64,000 bases of DNA from positions 90,287 to 154,286 of IMG/VR virus record IMGVR_UViG_3300021962_000030; one strand, written 5' to 3'. The notes beneath the pieces are model-generated. The model was not told the DNA's origin. It worked only from the letters and a program-made list of their open reading frames with translations, and made no database searches. Origin of the DNA: a virus. Shown here one piece after another: positions 45,957 to 57,400 of the stretch (position 1 is the stretch's first letter; each line of letters opens with the position of its first letter). The position numbers were made by a program, and so were the translations under genes.

Positions 45957-46376
45957 TCATGTCAAGTCTTTCAAGTATTCTTTACACAACTTTACTTCAA
46001 GGTCATATGCTTCAACTTCCCAAGGTTGATCTTCATAATCAGTTTGACTATGATCCACACCTTTCCAGAGCCTTTTTGATCCCCGATCCTTTAACTCACC
46101 GCGAACATGTTGACGTACATGAACTAACTCATGAAGCAGAGTTTGAATGTAAAACTCACGCTCCATCTTGTTGTGAAGTTCAATCAGAAAAGACCTAGGA
46201 CGATGATCACAATCTTGAACGGTGCAAAGTCCATAGAAACCTTCCCTCATCATGCCACGATGAGATACTTCGATCTCCAGTTTGTGACGTGGAAGATATT
46301 TTTTGATGAACCAAGTCACCACACTTTCACACAGTTTCTTGCTGTAGTTGTACCCACTCAGATCAAGATAGAGCAT
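45957..46376 (-). CDS. SprT-like zinc metalloprotease, 139 aa
   Basis: MLYLDLSGYNYSKKLCESVV; zinc site HELVHVRQ (HExxH at 82-86) followed by RGELKDRGSKRLWKG and YEDQPWEVEAYDLE with the third-ligand region. Small SprT-like proteins occur in many T4-like and pelagic phages; substrates unknown. Followed by a hairpin AACCCTG/CAGGGTT (45910-45945). Overlaps the 35-aa gene by 14 bases. Confidence 0.8.
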   Translation of the reverse strand: MLYLDLSGYNYSKKLCESVVTWFIKKYLPRHKLEIEVSHRGMMREGFYGLCTVQDCDHRPRSFLIELHNKMEREFYIQTLLHELVHVRQHVRGELKDRGSKRLWKGVDHSQTDYEDQPWEVEAYDLEVKLCKEYLKDLT

Positions 46377-46470
46377 AGTTCAGAACCGAATGAACAACAC
46401 GCACACCCCAGTTCATGAAGATGCAGAAGGATGATACGAAAATCAGTCTGTCAAGCGTTGTAAGTTGCAT
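46363..46470 (-). CDS. Very small membrane protein, 35 aa
   Basis: ATG at 46470, TGA at 46363. MQLTTLDRLIFVSSFCIFMN WGVRVVHSVLNYALS: one membrane span. Coupled to the metalloprotease. Confidence 0.55.
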   Translation of the reverse strand: MQLTTLDRLIFVSSFCIFMNWGVRVVHSVLNYALS

Positions 46471-46501
46471 AGGGTGGTCCCTGGTCACATCCCTACAATA
46501 A

Positions 46502-46526
46502 GACCCTCCAGGGGGTCTGGAGGGTC
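46502..46526 (-). terminator. Strong intergenic hairpin
   Basis: GACCCTCCAG/CTGGAGGGTC perfect 10-bp stem with 5-base loop, downstream of the 1057-aa gene, followed on the minus strand by TTATTGTAGGG. No long T run. Confidence 0.65.
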
Positions 46527-46564
46527 CTCTGGGACACTTTGTGAACTGGTTGGGACTATATTAA

Positions 46565-49500
46565 TTATGCTCCATACTGTGATTGGGATGCAAATACAGT
46601 AAATGTTGCTGATGCAGTCTTTACAATTGTCCAAGTATACATGTCATAGTTTGAACCAGACAATCCTGCAGTTGGTGCAGACCCACCCAACCACAATTCA
46701 GTTTGTGCAGCACTATCGATAGTTATATCAGTTGCATAGTGAGTGGTGGAACTCTTTTTGGCAAGAATTGTGACTACAATCGAATCGCCAATTGCCATCG
46801 TACTGTTTAGTGATGTGCCAGAATCTCCGCGAATGTTATGAGTCCAGTTTGCAGATGCATTTGTTGTAAACATCCAAACGTTTGATGTCTTAACATCAAT
46901 ATTTGTGGTTCCATTTACAGTTCCTGCAACTACGTTCACATCTTCAAGAAGGGGTTTTGTTCCTGTTAGGTGTCCAAAAACACTATTTCCTGCCGCATAG
47001 AACGCAGATGCATCCAATTGACCAGCAGAGGCATTATATGTTAGAGCACTTGAATCAGTTTTGGGTGCTTGGTTTCCAGTAGCAGCTGTGGTAAATACCG
47101 GGAAGCAGGTAGTATCTGAAGATTCGTCCGCAACGTTAATGTTAGTGGCATTAGTTGCTGTACCACTTAAGGTTGCAGTAATTGTGCCTGCACTAAAGTT
47201 TCCTGATCCATCTCTGGCAACAACCTTGGATGCCGTATTGGCAGTATCTGCATCAACTGCTACGGTTTTTGTAGTAGAACCATTATATGTTTGTCCATTC
47301 TGAGTCAGATATGCACCAATTGATAAGTTGCTTAAGTTATTTCCAAGAGAAACACCAGAAATTGTGGATGCTGCTAATTTGGAAATAGCAATCGCAGCAG
47401 AAGCATTAATATCGGCGTTGAGAATAGATCCTGTAAGAGCTAATTTGCTATATGCAATTGCTGCAGAAACACTAAGATCATCATTTACGATTGTGCCATT
47501 TGCAATCATCGTGCTAGTGACTGTGCCACTATCTCCCGATGTGATTACAGTTCCAGTAGTTGCGGGAAGAGTGACTGTGTTAGACCCAGCAACTGCTGTT
47601 GCTTTGAGTGTTACTGTTCCGCTGGTTGATCCAGAATAGAATGCGCCAGTACCTTGAATTGTTGGTGTTGTGAGTGTTTTGTTGGTAAGTGTTTGTGAGT
47701 CTGTTGTACCAACAATTGATCCTGATGGAGCGGTTTTTCCACCAACATATTGAGCATTCAAGTTAGTAACCTGAACGTTCGAGTTTACAATAAATGGAGC
47801 GTAGACGTTAGTTCCTTGACAAAGGAATCTTGCTGCTTCCTCTTCGTATTTGGCGTAAACATCAAGAGTATACTCTGGTGGAACTGTTGTTCCCATACCA
47901 ACCAGAACGTCAGTTCTAACACCAATTTCTCCTAGACCATTGACAACTGTTCCCCATGCCTCACCAACTGCCGAACCATAGAGGTCAATTCTATAAACAC
48001 CTGGGGTGACTTCTACGGCATCACTACCTGCACCATCGATGATGCTTGTAACAATACCTGGGCCACTAAATCCATCACTAATTACAGTTCCAATAACTTT
48101 GAGGTTTCCAACAACGTCCAATGCCTCAGATGGTGATGTGGATTTAACTCCAACAGAACCAGAAGCATATACATTATTAAATGTGGACATCCCAGATACA
48201 TTAATCTGAGTTGGATTGATGTTGGATGCTGTCAAAATTCCAGTAACGTTTACATTTGTCACTCCAAGTGAAGTTGCAGTTGTGACCGTTAAAGTTGATA
48301 CACCGGAGATATTAACATTATCAAGTTCAGTGTGTCCATCAACATCAAGACCAGCACCAGAACCAATCACAAGATTGGATCCGGTGAAAGTTAGATTGGC
48401 ATTATCTTGAAGAGCACCAGAAGTTCCTGCAAGAACAACCCTAGTATTGGTAAGATCACTAACTGTGGCCGAAGAAAGGATGGTTTCTGCACCAGAAATA
48501 TTTGCACCAGCATTACCATCAATCAATCCAGCAACTGTAGTTATGCCGGAGATATTAACATTATCAAGTTCAGTGTGTCCATCAACATCAAGACCAGCAC
48601 CAGAACCAATCACAAGATTGGATCCAGTAAAGGTTAGATTGGCATTATCCTGAAGAGCACCACTAGTGCCAGCAATAACAACCCTAGTATTGGTAAGATC
48701 TGATACTGTTGCAGAAGAAAGGATGGTTTCTGCACCAGAAATATTTGCACCAGCATTACCATCAATCAATCCAGCAACTGTAGTTACTCCTGAAATATTG
48801 ACAGCATCAAGTTCTGTAGCACCTGTGACATCGATTCCACCATTAGCATCAATCAATCCAGCAACTGTGGTGATGCCAGATACATTTACATTATCAAGTT
48901 CTGTAGCGCCAGTAATATCAACTCCACCATTACCATCAATCAATCCAGCGACTGTAGTTACTCCTGAAATATTGACAGCATCAAGTTCTGTAGCACCTGT
49001 GACATCGATTCCATCATTAGCATCAATCAGACCCGTAAAAGTGGATACACCTGTCACTCCAAGTTGAGATATATTAACAGCACCAATCGTTGTGACACCA
49101 GTAACATTAATTTGGGAAACGTCTAATGGACCAGTTGTTGTGATGCCAAGAGTTGTATTTCCAGAAACACTCAATCTTGTTGCACCAGCAAATCCTAGTG
49201 TGCTAATACCAAGTACATTGAAATCTGTAGTCTCCAGATAAGTTGCATCTAAGTCTAGAAATGTGCTGACACCTGTTGAGTTGACATCACTATTAACAAC
49301 TAAAGCAGATAATGCTCCAGTAATATTTGCATCACCAGCAACTTCAAATCTCTTCGTTGGAATTGTTGTGCCTACACCCACCCCGTCAGATGTGACACTA
49401 AACGATGTTCCAGCAACACCAATAGCAAGTCTGGTAGATTTTAACTCCCCACTAACATCAATATTAGAACCTGTGAGAGAGGTTACAACGCCAGCAACCG

Positions 49501-49738
49501 CATACAAGTTGTCGGTGCCAACGTTCGTATAACTTAATTGCGACCCTTTCAGTTCTGTAAGTGTTGAGACTCCAGAAACAGTTAGATTATCAGCACTTAT
49601 TTGCCCACTAACCGATAAGGTGTCTTTGGGGACTGTTGATGCTATTCCAACGTGTCCTGTTACGTCATCCGCAAGTAAGAAATCGTTGCCGACTTGCAGG
49701 CCATTCTTAACGATGAAATTCTTGTTAATTGCGGTCAT
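46565..49738 (-). CDS. Repeat-rich tail fibre-like virion protein, 1057 aa
   Basis: MTAINKNFIVKNGLQVGNDF start at 49738, 31-38 bases after a TATAAATA late box. Residues about 150-520 are a ladder of beta repeats of 29 residues (VAGLIDANGGIDVTGATELD..) and an 81-residue unit repeated twice (GANISGAETILSSATVSDLT ..). Later come TNKTLTTPTIQGTGAF and a C-terminal variable domain. Typical of trimeric phage fibres with triple beta-helices. Exact T4 counterpart not recognised. Confidence 0.82.
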   Translation of the reverse strand: MTAINKNFIVKNGLQVGNDFLLADDVTGHVGIASTVPKDTLSVSGQISADNLTVSGVSTLTELKGSQLSYTNVGTDNLYAVAGVVTSLTGSNIDVSGELKSTRLAIGVAGTSFSVTSDGVGVGTTIPTKRFEVAGDANITGALSALVVNSDVNSTGVSTFLDLDATYLETTDFNVLGISTLGFAGATRLSVSGNTTLGITTTGPLDVSQINVTGVTTIGAVNISQLGVTGVSTFTGLIDANDGIDVTGATELDAVNISGVTTVAGLIDGNGGVDITGATELDNVNVSGITTVAGLIDANGGIDVTGATELDAVNISGVTTVAGLIDGNAGANISGAETILSSATVSDLTNTRVVIAGTSGALQDNANLTFTGSNLVIGSGAGLDVDGHTELDNVNISGITTVAGLIDGNAGANISGAETILSSATVSDLTNTRVVLAGTSGALQDNANLTFTGSNLVIGSGAGLDVDGHTELDNVNISGVSTLTVTTATSLGVTNVNVTGILTASNINPTQINVSGMSTFNNVYASGSVGVKSTSPSEALDVVGNLKVIGTVISDGFSGPGIVTSIIDGAGSDAVEVTPGVYRIDLYGSAVGEAWGTVVNGLGEIGVRTDVLVGMGTTVPPEYTLDVYAKYEEEAARFLCQGTNVYAPFIVNSNVQVTNLNAQYVGGKTAPSGSIVGTTDSQTLTNKTLTTPTIQGTGAFYSGSTSGTVTLKATAVAGSNTVTLPATTGTVITSGDSGTVTSTMIANGTIVNDDLSVSAAIAYSKLALTGSILNADINASAAIAISKLAASTISGVSLGNNLSNLSIGAYLTQNGQTYNGSTTKTVAVDADTANTASKVVARDGSGNFSAGTITATLSGTATNATNINVADESSDTTCFPVFTTAATGNQAPKTDSSALTYNASAGQLDASAFYAAGNSVFGHLTGTKPLLEDVNVVAGTVNGTTNIDVKTSNVWMFTTNASANWTHNIRGDSGTSLNSTMAIGDSIVVTILAKKSSTTHYATDITIDSAAQTELWLGGSAPTAGLSGSNYDMYTWTIVKTASATFTVFASQSQYGA
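48306..49035 (-). repeat. Coding repeats: 243-bp and 87-bp units
   Basis: Within the 1057-aa gene a 243-base unit (81 residues) occurs twice in tandem (starts near 48306 and 48549), and 87-base units (29 residues) recur from 48761 to about 49030 (174-base spacing between near-identical pairs). Confidence 0.8.
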
Positions 49739-49768
49739 GGGTTTCCCTATCCACCCTACAGTTTTAGT

Positions 49769-49790
49769 TATTTATAAGATCTTATAAATA
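49769..49790. promoter_or_regulatory. Palindromic divergent late promoter
   Basis: A perfect 22-bp palindrome holds TATAAATA on the minus strand (49776-49769, for the 1057-aa gene) and TATAAATA on the plus strand (49783-49790, for the 49822 gene), joined by AGATCT. One sequence can fire both ways. Confidence 0.85.
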
Positions 49791-49821
49791 TCTAAACATG
49801 TGGCAATTGATGATCTAATCC

Positions 49822-50235
49822 ATGGCAACAACTATTATATCCGGACAATCTTCAAACGGTGCAACTCTGCTATACACAGCACCTTCACCAACCAGAATTG
49901 TAATTCTATACATGGAAGGTGTTAGGACTGGTGGATCTGCTGGTCAGGTTGGTTTGTATTGGGGACCATCTGGTAGTCTTCTTTCGCAGACTACATCTTT
50001 ATGCAGAGCATTTGGAAGAAATATTGCATATCAAATTCATTATGATCCAGATGATTTTGGCAACACCCAAATTAATGTGTGGGGTGAAAATTTCGTCCCA
50101 ACAAATACAGAAACTTCAAATGCTGAAGACACTTATATTGATGCACTACCCACAGAAATATTTTTGAACACAAATGATCAATTCTATGCTCTTTGTGGTC
50201 CATATAATTGTGTTGCAATTCCGGAAAATGGTTGA
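49822..50235 (+). CDS. Plus-strand virion-like protein, 137 aa
   Basis: MATTIISGQSSNGATLLYTA then PSPTRIVILYMEGVRTGGSA. It shares the plan 'xxV/I..G.SS.....LFTA.S.TR..I' with the three following genes but is more diverged. Beta-rich. Transcribed from the palindromic late promoter. Likely a virion surface or fibre-tip protein (inference). Confidence 0.7.
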   Translation: MATTIISGQSSNGATLLYTAPSPTRIVILYMEGVRTGGSAGQVGLYWGPSGSLLSQTTSLCRAFGRNIAYQIHYDPDDFGNTQINVWGENFVPTNTETSNAEDTYIDALPTEIFLNTNDQFYALCGPYNCVAIPENG

Positions 50236-50241
50236 TGACTT

Positions 50242-50649
50242 ATGGCAAACGTAACAGTATTAAATGGAAACTCATCAACAGTTGGTGGAGCATCTTTATT
50301 TACTGCATCAAGTAATACAAGATTGTTAATTGCATTTATACATTCAACGGGTTCATCAACTATTACTATGCGATGGGGACACTCAGTTAATTATAATCAA
50401 GTGACGAGTTCTGATGTACATGCAATTGGGTCAAAATTGGCACAAATTCGCATATCAAACGACGACGCTAATTCGGCCGGTTGGGGGTCCGCGTGGGGAG
50501 GATATAGATTGACAAAAGGATTTCTTTCCGAATATACAGCTGCAGGAATAACAACTACCATGGCATATCCTTTGGAGTTATATTTAAAGTCTGGAGAAAT
50601 ATTTGATCTAACGTGCGACACTTATTCTATAACGGTTATTACGGAATAA
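50242..50649 (+). CDS. Tandem paralogue 1 (MANVTVLNG family), 135 aa
   Basis: MANVTVLNGNSSTVGGASLF then STITMRWGHSVNYNQVTSSD and PLELYLKSGEIFDLTC at the end. About the same length as its two neighbours and highly similar. Middle region (about 75-100) is variable. Late-expressed beta protein. Confidence 0.75.
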   Translation: MANVTVLNGNSSTVGGASLFTASSNTRLLIAFIHSTGSSTITMRWGHSVNYNQVTSSDVHAIGSKLAQIRISNDDANSAGWGSAWGGYRLTKGFLSEYTAAGITTTMAYPLELYLKSGEIFDLTCDTYSITVITE

Positions 50650-50657
50650 AATAAATT

Positions 50658-51056
50658 ATGGCAAACGTAACAGTATTAAATGGAACCTCATCAACAGTTG
50701 GTGGAGCAGCTTTATTTACTGCATCAAGTAATACAAGATTAATGATTAATTTCATTAAAGCATCTTCATCAACTATTACTATGCGATGGGGACACTCAGT
50801 TAATTATAATCAAGTGACCAGTGCTGATATGAATGCTATTGGAAGATCGCTAGGACATATATATATCTCCGACAATGATAGTGCCGGAGATTTTAATGAA
50901 TATCCTAGCAAGAGATTGACAAAGGGATTTCAAGCAGCATCCGATGCTGCAGGAATGACAACTACCATGGCATATCCTCTACAAATATATTTGAAGTCTG
51001 GGGAAATATTTGATCTAACTTGTGGTGCTTACTCCATATCCGTTATTACAGAATAA
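50658..51056 (+). CDS. Tandem paralogue 2 (MANVTVLNG family), 132 aa
   Basis: MANVTVLNGTSSTVGGAALF; shares near-identical N-terminal DNA with copy 3. Variable block around YISDNDSAGDFNEYPSKRLT. Ends YSISVITE. Confidence 0.75.
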   Translation: MANVTVLNGTSSTVGGAALFTASSNTRLMINFIKASSSTITMRWGHSVNYNQVTSADMNAIGRSLGHIYISDNDSAGDFNEYPSKRLTKGFQAASDAAGMTTTMAYPLQIYLKSGEIFDLTCGAYSISVITE

Positions 51057-51058
51057 TC

Positions 51059-51457
51059 ATGGCAAACGTAACAGTATTAAATGGAACCTCATCAACAGTT
51101 GGTGGAGCAGCTTTATTTACTGCATCGGGAAATTGTAGATTGCTGGTGAATTTCATTAAAGCATCTTCATCAACCATCACTATGCGATGGGGGCACTCAG
51201 TTAATTATAATCAAGTGACTAGTCCAGATATGAATTGTATCGGTAGAGAACTAGCTCAAGTTTATATCTCCGACAATGATACTAATGGAGATTTTAAAGA
51301 TTGGCCAGCTAAAAGAATAACTAACGGATTTCAAGCAGCATCGGATGCTGCAGGAATGACAACTACCATGGCGTATCCATTGCAGATATACTTGAAGTCG
51401 GGTGAAATTTTCGATCTCACCTGCGGTGCATATTCTCTATCCGTCATTACAGAATAA
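51059..51457 (+). CDS. Tandem paralogue 3 (MANVTVLNG family), 132 aa
   Basis: ATG at 51059 directly follows the TAA of copy 2 (TAATCATGG); an upstream in-frame start at 51020 is inside copy 2. Same framework with variable block YISDNDTNGDFKDWPAKRIT. Ends two bases from the shared terminator. Confidence 0.75.
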   Translation: MANVTVLNGTSSTVGGAALFTASGNCRLLVNFIKASSSTITMRWGHSVNYNQVTSPDMNCIGRELAQVYISDNDTNGDFKDWPAKRITNGFQAASDAAGMTTTMAYPLQIYLKSGEIFDLTCGAYSLSVITE

Positions 51458-51475
51458 AAACCCCCCGGAGGGGGG
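51456..51475 (-). terminator. Terminator between convergent late genes
   Basis: CCCCCC/GGGGGG stem with a short loop; on the minus strand TTTTT follows, so it ends the 2001-aa gene. The plus-strand genes end at its other side. Confidence 0.75.
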
Positions 51476-51481
51476 CATATA

Positions 51482-54400
51482 TCATCCAATTGGGATATTA
51501 AATCCTCTGGTTGCATATGGGAACGTTCCACTAATAACGTTGAAGTTGATGCGATTATTAGCATCATCATAATCAACTGTGATATTTGTCTGAATTCCCG
51601 CATTAATCGCAGCACCCACAGCATCTTGTGCTCTTTCTTGAGTGTGATACTGGTTAGATCCTTCTGGAAGAGATGATGTTGAAGAATTTGCCAGGATATT
51701 GTTTGGCGTAATCCATCCCAACACTCCAGATGAGGATGTGTAAAGAATACTATTTGCGCCACCAACCTGAGTTGGAAGTGTTAGGGTATATGCGGTTCCA
51801 ACAACGGAACTTGGTGCAGACAGAGTTATTCTGGCGTCTCTTTGCAAAGTGCTGAATGTAATTGCACTTGTTACGCCAACATTACCATTTACATCAAGTG
51901 TCAATCCATATGGTGTTGCATATCCAGAAATATCAGTCTTAATTCCAATATGACCATCATTATCCAACACAAATTTGATGTCATTGGTCACACCATTATG
52001 TTCTGTGCGAACAATCATGGCATTTCCGGATCCGGATCTATATCTAAGATCAAATCCAGCACCAGGAGTGTTTGTTCCAACACCAATATGCTTTGATGTT
52101 GTAAAGACAATTGGTGCCAGATCCGAAGCAGACGCTCCTGCTTGAAGGATTTTTCCACTTCCAGAATTGACCAGATCCAGAGTATTGCCACCAGCACCCT
52201 GATTTATCTTGAATAGAGTTGTTGCGGTGTTGCTGGTTAGATCTAAGATGTTGTTGAAATATGTGAGTGCTGGAACATCAGAAAGATTTCCTGCAACATC
52301 ATATGCAGCAATAGCATTCTCAGTTCCGGTTGGAGTTCCACCACCACCACCAGATTCAGTTGCTCTGAAGTTTACAGTTGCAATACCAGCAGATACTGTT
52401 GCTGAGATTGATACACCCGCACCAATAAAGTTAATCTGAGTTGCAATACCAGCAAAGATGTTGTTTGCTGTTGAAATAGCAACTCTTGGGTTTGCAGCAA
52501 TATTGAGAGTTGTAATTCCAGATGCACTTGTTGCTGCAGTAATGGAAACTGCAGTTCCTGTTATGTTGAGGTTTGTTGTAAACCCAATATATGTGCCAGC
52601 ACTTGAAATACCAACACCCTTAATATCGGCTGGGTTTACACCAACATAACCATACTTCTCCCAGCTGTGTCCAGTTGTGAAGATCCATCCAAGATAATTA
52701 TCTACGGTTGGATTGGCTGTCCAGACAATATCACCAATACTTCCTGGTGTTACTGGTGTGGAGATTCCAACGGTAAGTTTTCTTGGTGTTGGTGCTTCAC
52801 CCTGAATGAAGAGTGATCTGACCTCAAGACCTTCTGGTGATTTAGATGCAACTTTGCTGTTGAAAATTACAGGGCCATCAAATTTGGATAGTGAGTCCTT
52901 ATCCACACCACCACTTACGGACAGACCCTCATCAATTGTCAATCTGTCAAAAGATTCAACCGCATATCCAAGATCGCTCGAATTTTTCTGAAGCTTTGTT
53001 GCTGATGTTGTTTGAGATGGAACTCTGATCTTCTGAACTTCTCCAGAGGATCCATCTATTTTGGATCCACCACTGAACACATCACCATCTTGGTTAGTTC
53101 CGGAGAATACAACGGTTCCACCATCACCATCAATACTGTATGCATTAATTACTTCTTCACCCTTCAGTGTGCGAGATTGATAATCAAATTTGCCGGTGGA
53201 ATAGTTGCCAGGACCAAAACCAACATGCTCAAAATAATGTCCACCAGATCTAATTGATGAACTTCTTCTCAATTCAATTGGAATTGGTGTAATTCTCTTG
53301 AGAAGCGAATTTGCTGAGTGTGCAGCAGCAGATGTTCCAAGCAATCCTCTAAATGCCAGAACAGTATTACTGGTCACAACTCTCTTCACTCTGAAGATTT
53401 CAGAGTTAATTTGGAAGTAGTCCCCAAGTCTCAGACCAACATTAACAGCGTTGGAAACTGTAATACCACTTGTTTCAGTATCAGTAGATGATGTGATTGG
53501 TGCCAAAATGCAAGTGGTTAGACCTGCATATGATACAACCAATCTACCAGAAGTTGCCTCCACATCATACTTAATGCCACCACCATATGATGATGTTAAT
53601 TGTGCATATGCCTCAATAGTTCCTGCAACAATTGGATAATTTGTTCCAATTCCAAGCGATACTTTTGCAGTTGATAGTCCAACAACATCTGTAACAATTA
53701 CGTCCTTATTGTAGAAACTTTGTGTTGCCCCACCAAATCTAATTTTAGTTCCAACTCTATATCCATGTGCAGTAGTAAATCCTACAGTTGCAATACCAGT
53801 TGCATAGTCATAATTAATTGTGGACACCCCAACAACTTTGCCAGCGACAAATGCTTGTCCAGTTGCTGTTACAACATTACCAATACCAGTTGAAAGGGGT
53901 GATATTAGTGTGGACGATGCCTGTAGTTCAATCTGCTTAGTATTTCCTACAGAAACTCCAGTAATCTTGTAAAGATTGTTGAGGTGATTTGTTGTAATGC
54001 TGGAAATGCCGGAAATAATTAGAGTTTCTCCGACAGCATTTTCAATTCCTTCAACCTGAACAACACCATAATCAGCAAGATCATCATGTCCAACATCTGT
54101 AGTAATACCAGATGCAATTTGTAGAGTGTTTCCAATACCATAAGCACTACCATTATCCATAATTCTGATAGAACTGATGGATCCAGCACTTACGGTTAGT
54201 CTTGCTGTTGCATAATCACCTGTGATTGATGCTCCAATTGCAGTTAGTGGAACGTTGTAGTATTCACCATCAACATAATTTGCACCAGGAGAAACGATGC
54301 TTAGATTTGAAATTCCTTGGAGTCTATGATCTATACTTGTATAAACGGTATGTGCTAGACCAGTTGGTGATGATTTAAATTCTGTAATACCAACACCAAG

Positions 54401-57400
54401 ATTAGTATCATATAGTGCTTTTGATACTGCTTCTTTGGTTAAGCTATACTCCCTATCATTTACTAAGACTCTACCAATGTTATTGGATTCTGCAAAAGAT
54501 ACTGATGTATTTGGGTCAGAATTTCTATTGTCTCTATCAATTACTGGATATAGGTGAGTAGTATCCTGCGCAAATCTCTCACCAGAGAAATAACTATCTG
54601 TTGGAGAAACACTGGAATTTACAATCGTTAAGTGATAGATGCCATCCTTAACTCCACTTTCATATTCCTGAATAGTAGTAACCTCATAAACTTTATGCGT
54701 TAGACTAAAATCCTTTCTCTTGTAATATGGAAGTTGGGCATTTCTGAGGGAGTTATTGTTTGTGTATGCTCCGGGATTTGTGGCCAAAGCATAAGTGAAT
54801 TGCTTAGCTGAACCAATATTAATTACAACATGCTTTCCGTTAAATCCTGTTTCTGGATCTCCAGTAGTGTTATTTGTGCTAGTAACATTCAGAACCTGAA
54901 CGCTGGATCCAAGAGTTAGGTTGTGTGGAAGTTCGGTTGTAATTGTTGCGTTTCCAGACAACCAAGACGCATCTGCAATAACTCTTGTATTTCTCAGATC
55001 TGTTGCAGCAGCAAGTTCTGTGGAATTTGATGCATTCCATTGCGAAGACATTTCTGAGGTTGATCCAATTGAAGTATTGGATTCTTGAATAACAAGGTCA
55101 CGTGTTGGTGGAGATGCATTTGCAGATTCTTTTGGAATTACATAACGAACTTGGTAGATAGTATCACCATCAGATCTTTGGTCTGGATATCTGGTGACAT
55201 AAGAATATGATGTTCTTGTAGCACCAAAATTCGCCAAAGCTGAGTAAATGGTGTTCTCTGTTGCAGCAGCAGAAACATTTACATACCACTGACTATTTGT
55301 AGTATCCCATTGAATTGGGTGTCCAATATCACCACTTTGCTTATCAGATACTCTACTTTCAACCAACAACAATCCACCTTTGTTGTTAATTACAACATCG
55401 GTTCCGGATAGTGCGTCATCCAAAGTTTTTGCAACTTTGAGTTGATTTGCTGATACTCCAGAAACAATTGCGAAGTAAATCCTATCCGTTTCAAGGCCAT
55501 CAGGAATTTCGCCAGTTACGCCAACAATTCTAATTTTTTCACCATCAATTAGTGCGTGGTTAGTGGTGAGAGTGATTATGTTGCTGGAAATTGCATTACC
55601 ACTACCAGTTCTGGATACAACGAAGGATTTCTTAGATGAAATTTCTGCACCAGTTCCTTGGGTATTTGGCATCACAATTCTTGCCGAATACTCTGTAGTA
55701 ATTCCACCCTGTCCAGATAGAGTTACAAAGAGGGTGTCATTCTCCTTTGCACCAAGTCTATAACCGTCAACAATATATGCTGGTGGATATGCTTGAGATG
55801 TTTTGTCTGCAAAGAATAGTTTGTTTGTAGATCCTACGGAAACAGTCTTTGTTTTATCCAGGTTGTCGAACTTAATAGAAACTTTTTCTGCAGTTTCTTC
55901 TTTAGGTGCAATAACGTGAGAAACGTATCCAAGATCATTTCTTGCATATGCCTCTTCTTTATACCCCCTAGCAACTAGAGCTCTTGATCCAAACTTAGAT
56001 GCAACGTTGATAAGAGAAATTTCGGATCCAGATTCTGCTATAAATTGTTCCGCATATCCAACTACTTGACTGTTGGTAATTGTAATCTCTGCATCGTTCT
56101 GAGTATTTGCAAAGAAATTGACATAATCTGGCTTATATTTTGAATTAATATTTGAGTGTAGATTTTTTATTGGTCCAGTAATGTCATTATATGTGCCATT
56201 TGTTGCGTTGTAGATGACAAAAGCATTATCATCGTTTTGAAGTCCTATCGCATGGCAATCATGAATTTCAATAGATTTAAATCCATTTACTTTATCACCA
56301 TTTGCAGAAACTCCACTCATTCCATAAGATGTGCGGAATGAACAATTGTGAATTTCTGGGGATGTTGTAATTGTAGTATCTACAGAAACGTTTACTGTAG
56401 CACTTCCGATTTCTGCCGTTGATGGCGCTACAGTTGTTGGTGCGTTTGCTGCAATATACTTAAATGATGTTGAGTTTACAACCTCTGTTACAACATATTG
56501 TCCATCATAACCACTAACATTAATGCCACTAATTTCAATTAATGTGTCAATTGCAATATCCGCAAAAGGTGCTTTCGTTACAACAGTAATCTCAGTTGTG
56601 GAAGTTACTCCATCACCAGCATAAATGTCATCAATAGCATAGGTTGCACCAAGAGCACCAATAATCTTATATTCATCTACAATTGGTTCAATATCTACTG
56701 CAGCAGGATAGTCTGGACTAATTGCTCGACTGGTGCTATTACCATAAATGATGGATAGTTTTTGGTAATATCCTTCAAGATCTGTCCTATCTGTGCTATA
56801 AGTTTGGAAACTATCCTCGATGGAAATGTCATTTACACCATCAGCATATTCAAATGCAGATAGTTTGTGGTGGGAGAAATTTGGAATTGTAAGATTTGAT
56901 GTGTAATCAACATACACACTTCCTTGTGGGTCTGCGTCAAGGAGTGTTACATTCCAGATGTGCGAAGATCCGGTTAAACGGAAAATTGCGGATCTCTCAA
57001 CAGCACTATTTTCTGGATTTGGAATATACTTTGGTCTGATGATTGTCTTTTTCTCATCTAAACCAATGATGGAAGTTCCGCGTGGGACAATTGCACCACC
57101 ATAGAAACTATTCAGTTTGAAAAGCGTGTTGGCACTGCTGTTGATGTTGAAGTTAGTAACGAGGTCCCATTCAAAAAGATCAGTTACTGTGGTGCCAAGT
57201 CTTGTTTTAAATGAACTTCCATCTGGAAAATATCCAGGTCTGTTGTCAATAGTGTGAATACCTGGGTAAACCAGAATGGTTGTTTTTGAAAACCTGTCGT
57301 TATTTACACCCCTCTGATAAGAAAATCTTGCAGCTTCAATAAGAGCTCTTTGGATTGTCTTAAATGGACGGGTTAATGAATTTCCTTGGTTGTCAATACT

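Noticed and set aside
48407-49067. Plus-strand frames of 76 and 133 codons
   Set aside because: Antisense to the repeat ladder of the 1057-aa gene; the repeats lack stops on both strands, which creates false frames.
51331-51765. Minus-strand 144-codon frame
   Set aside because: Covers the convergent terminator and the ends of two good genes on opposite strands; no coding character.
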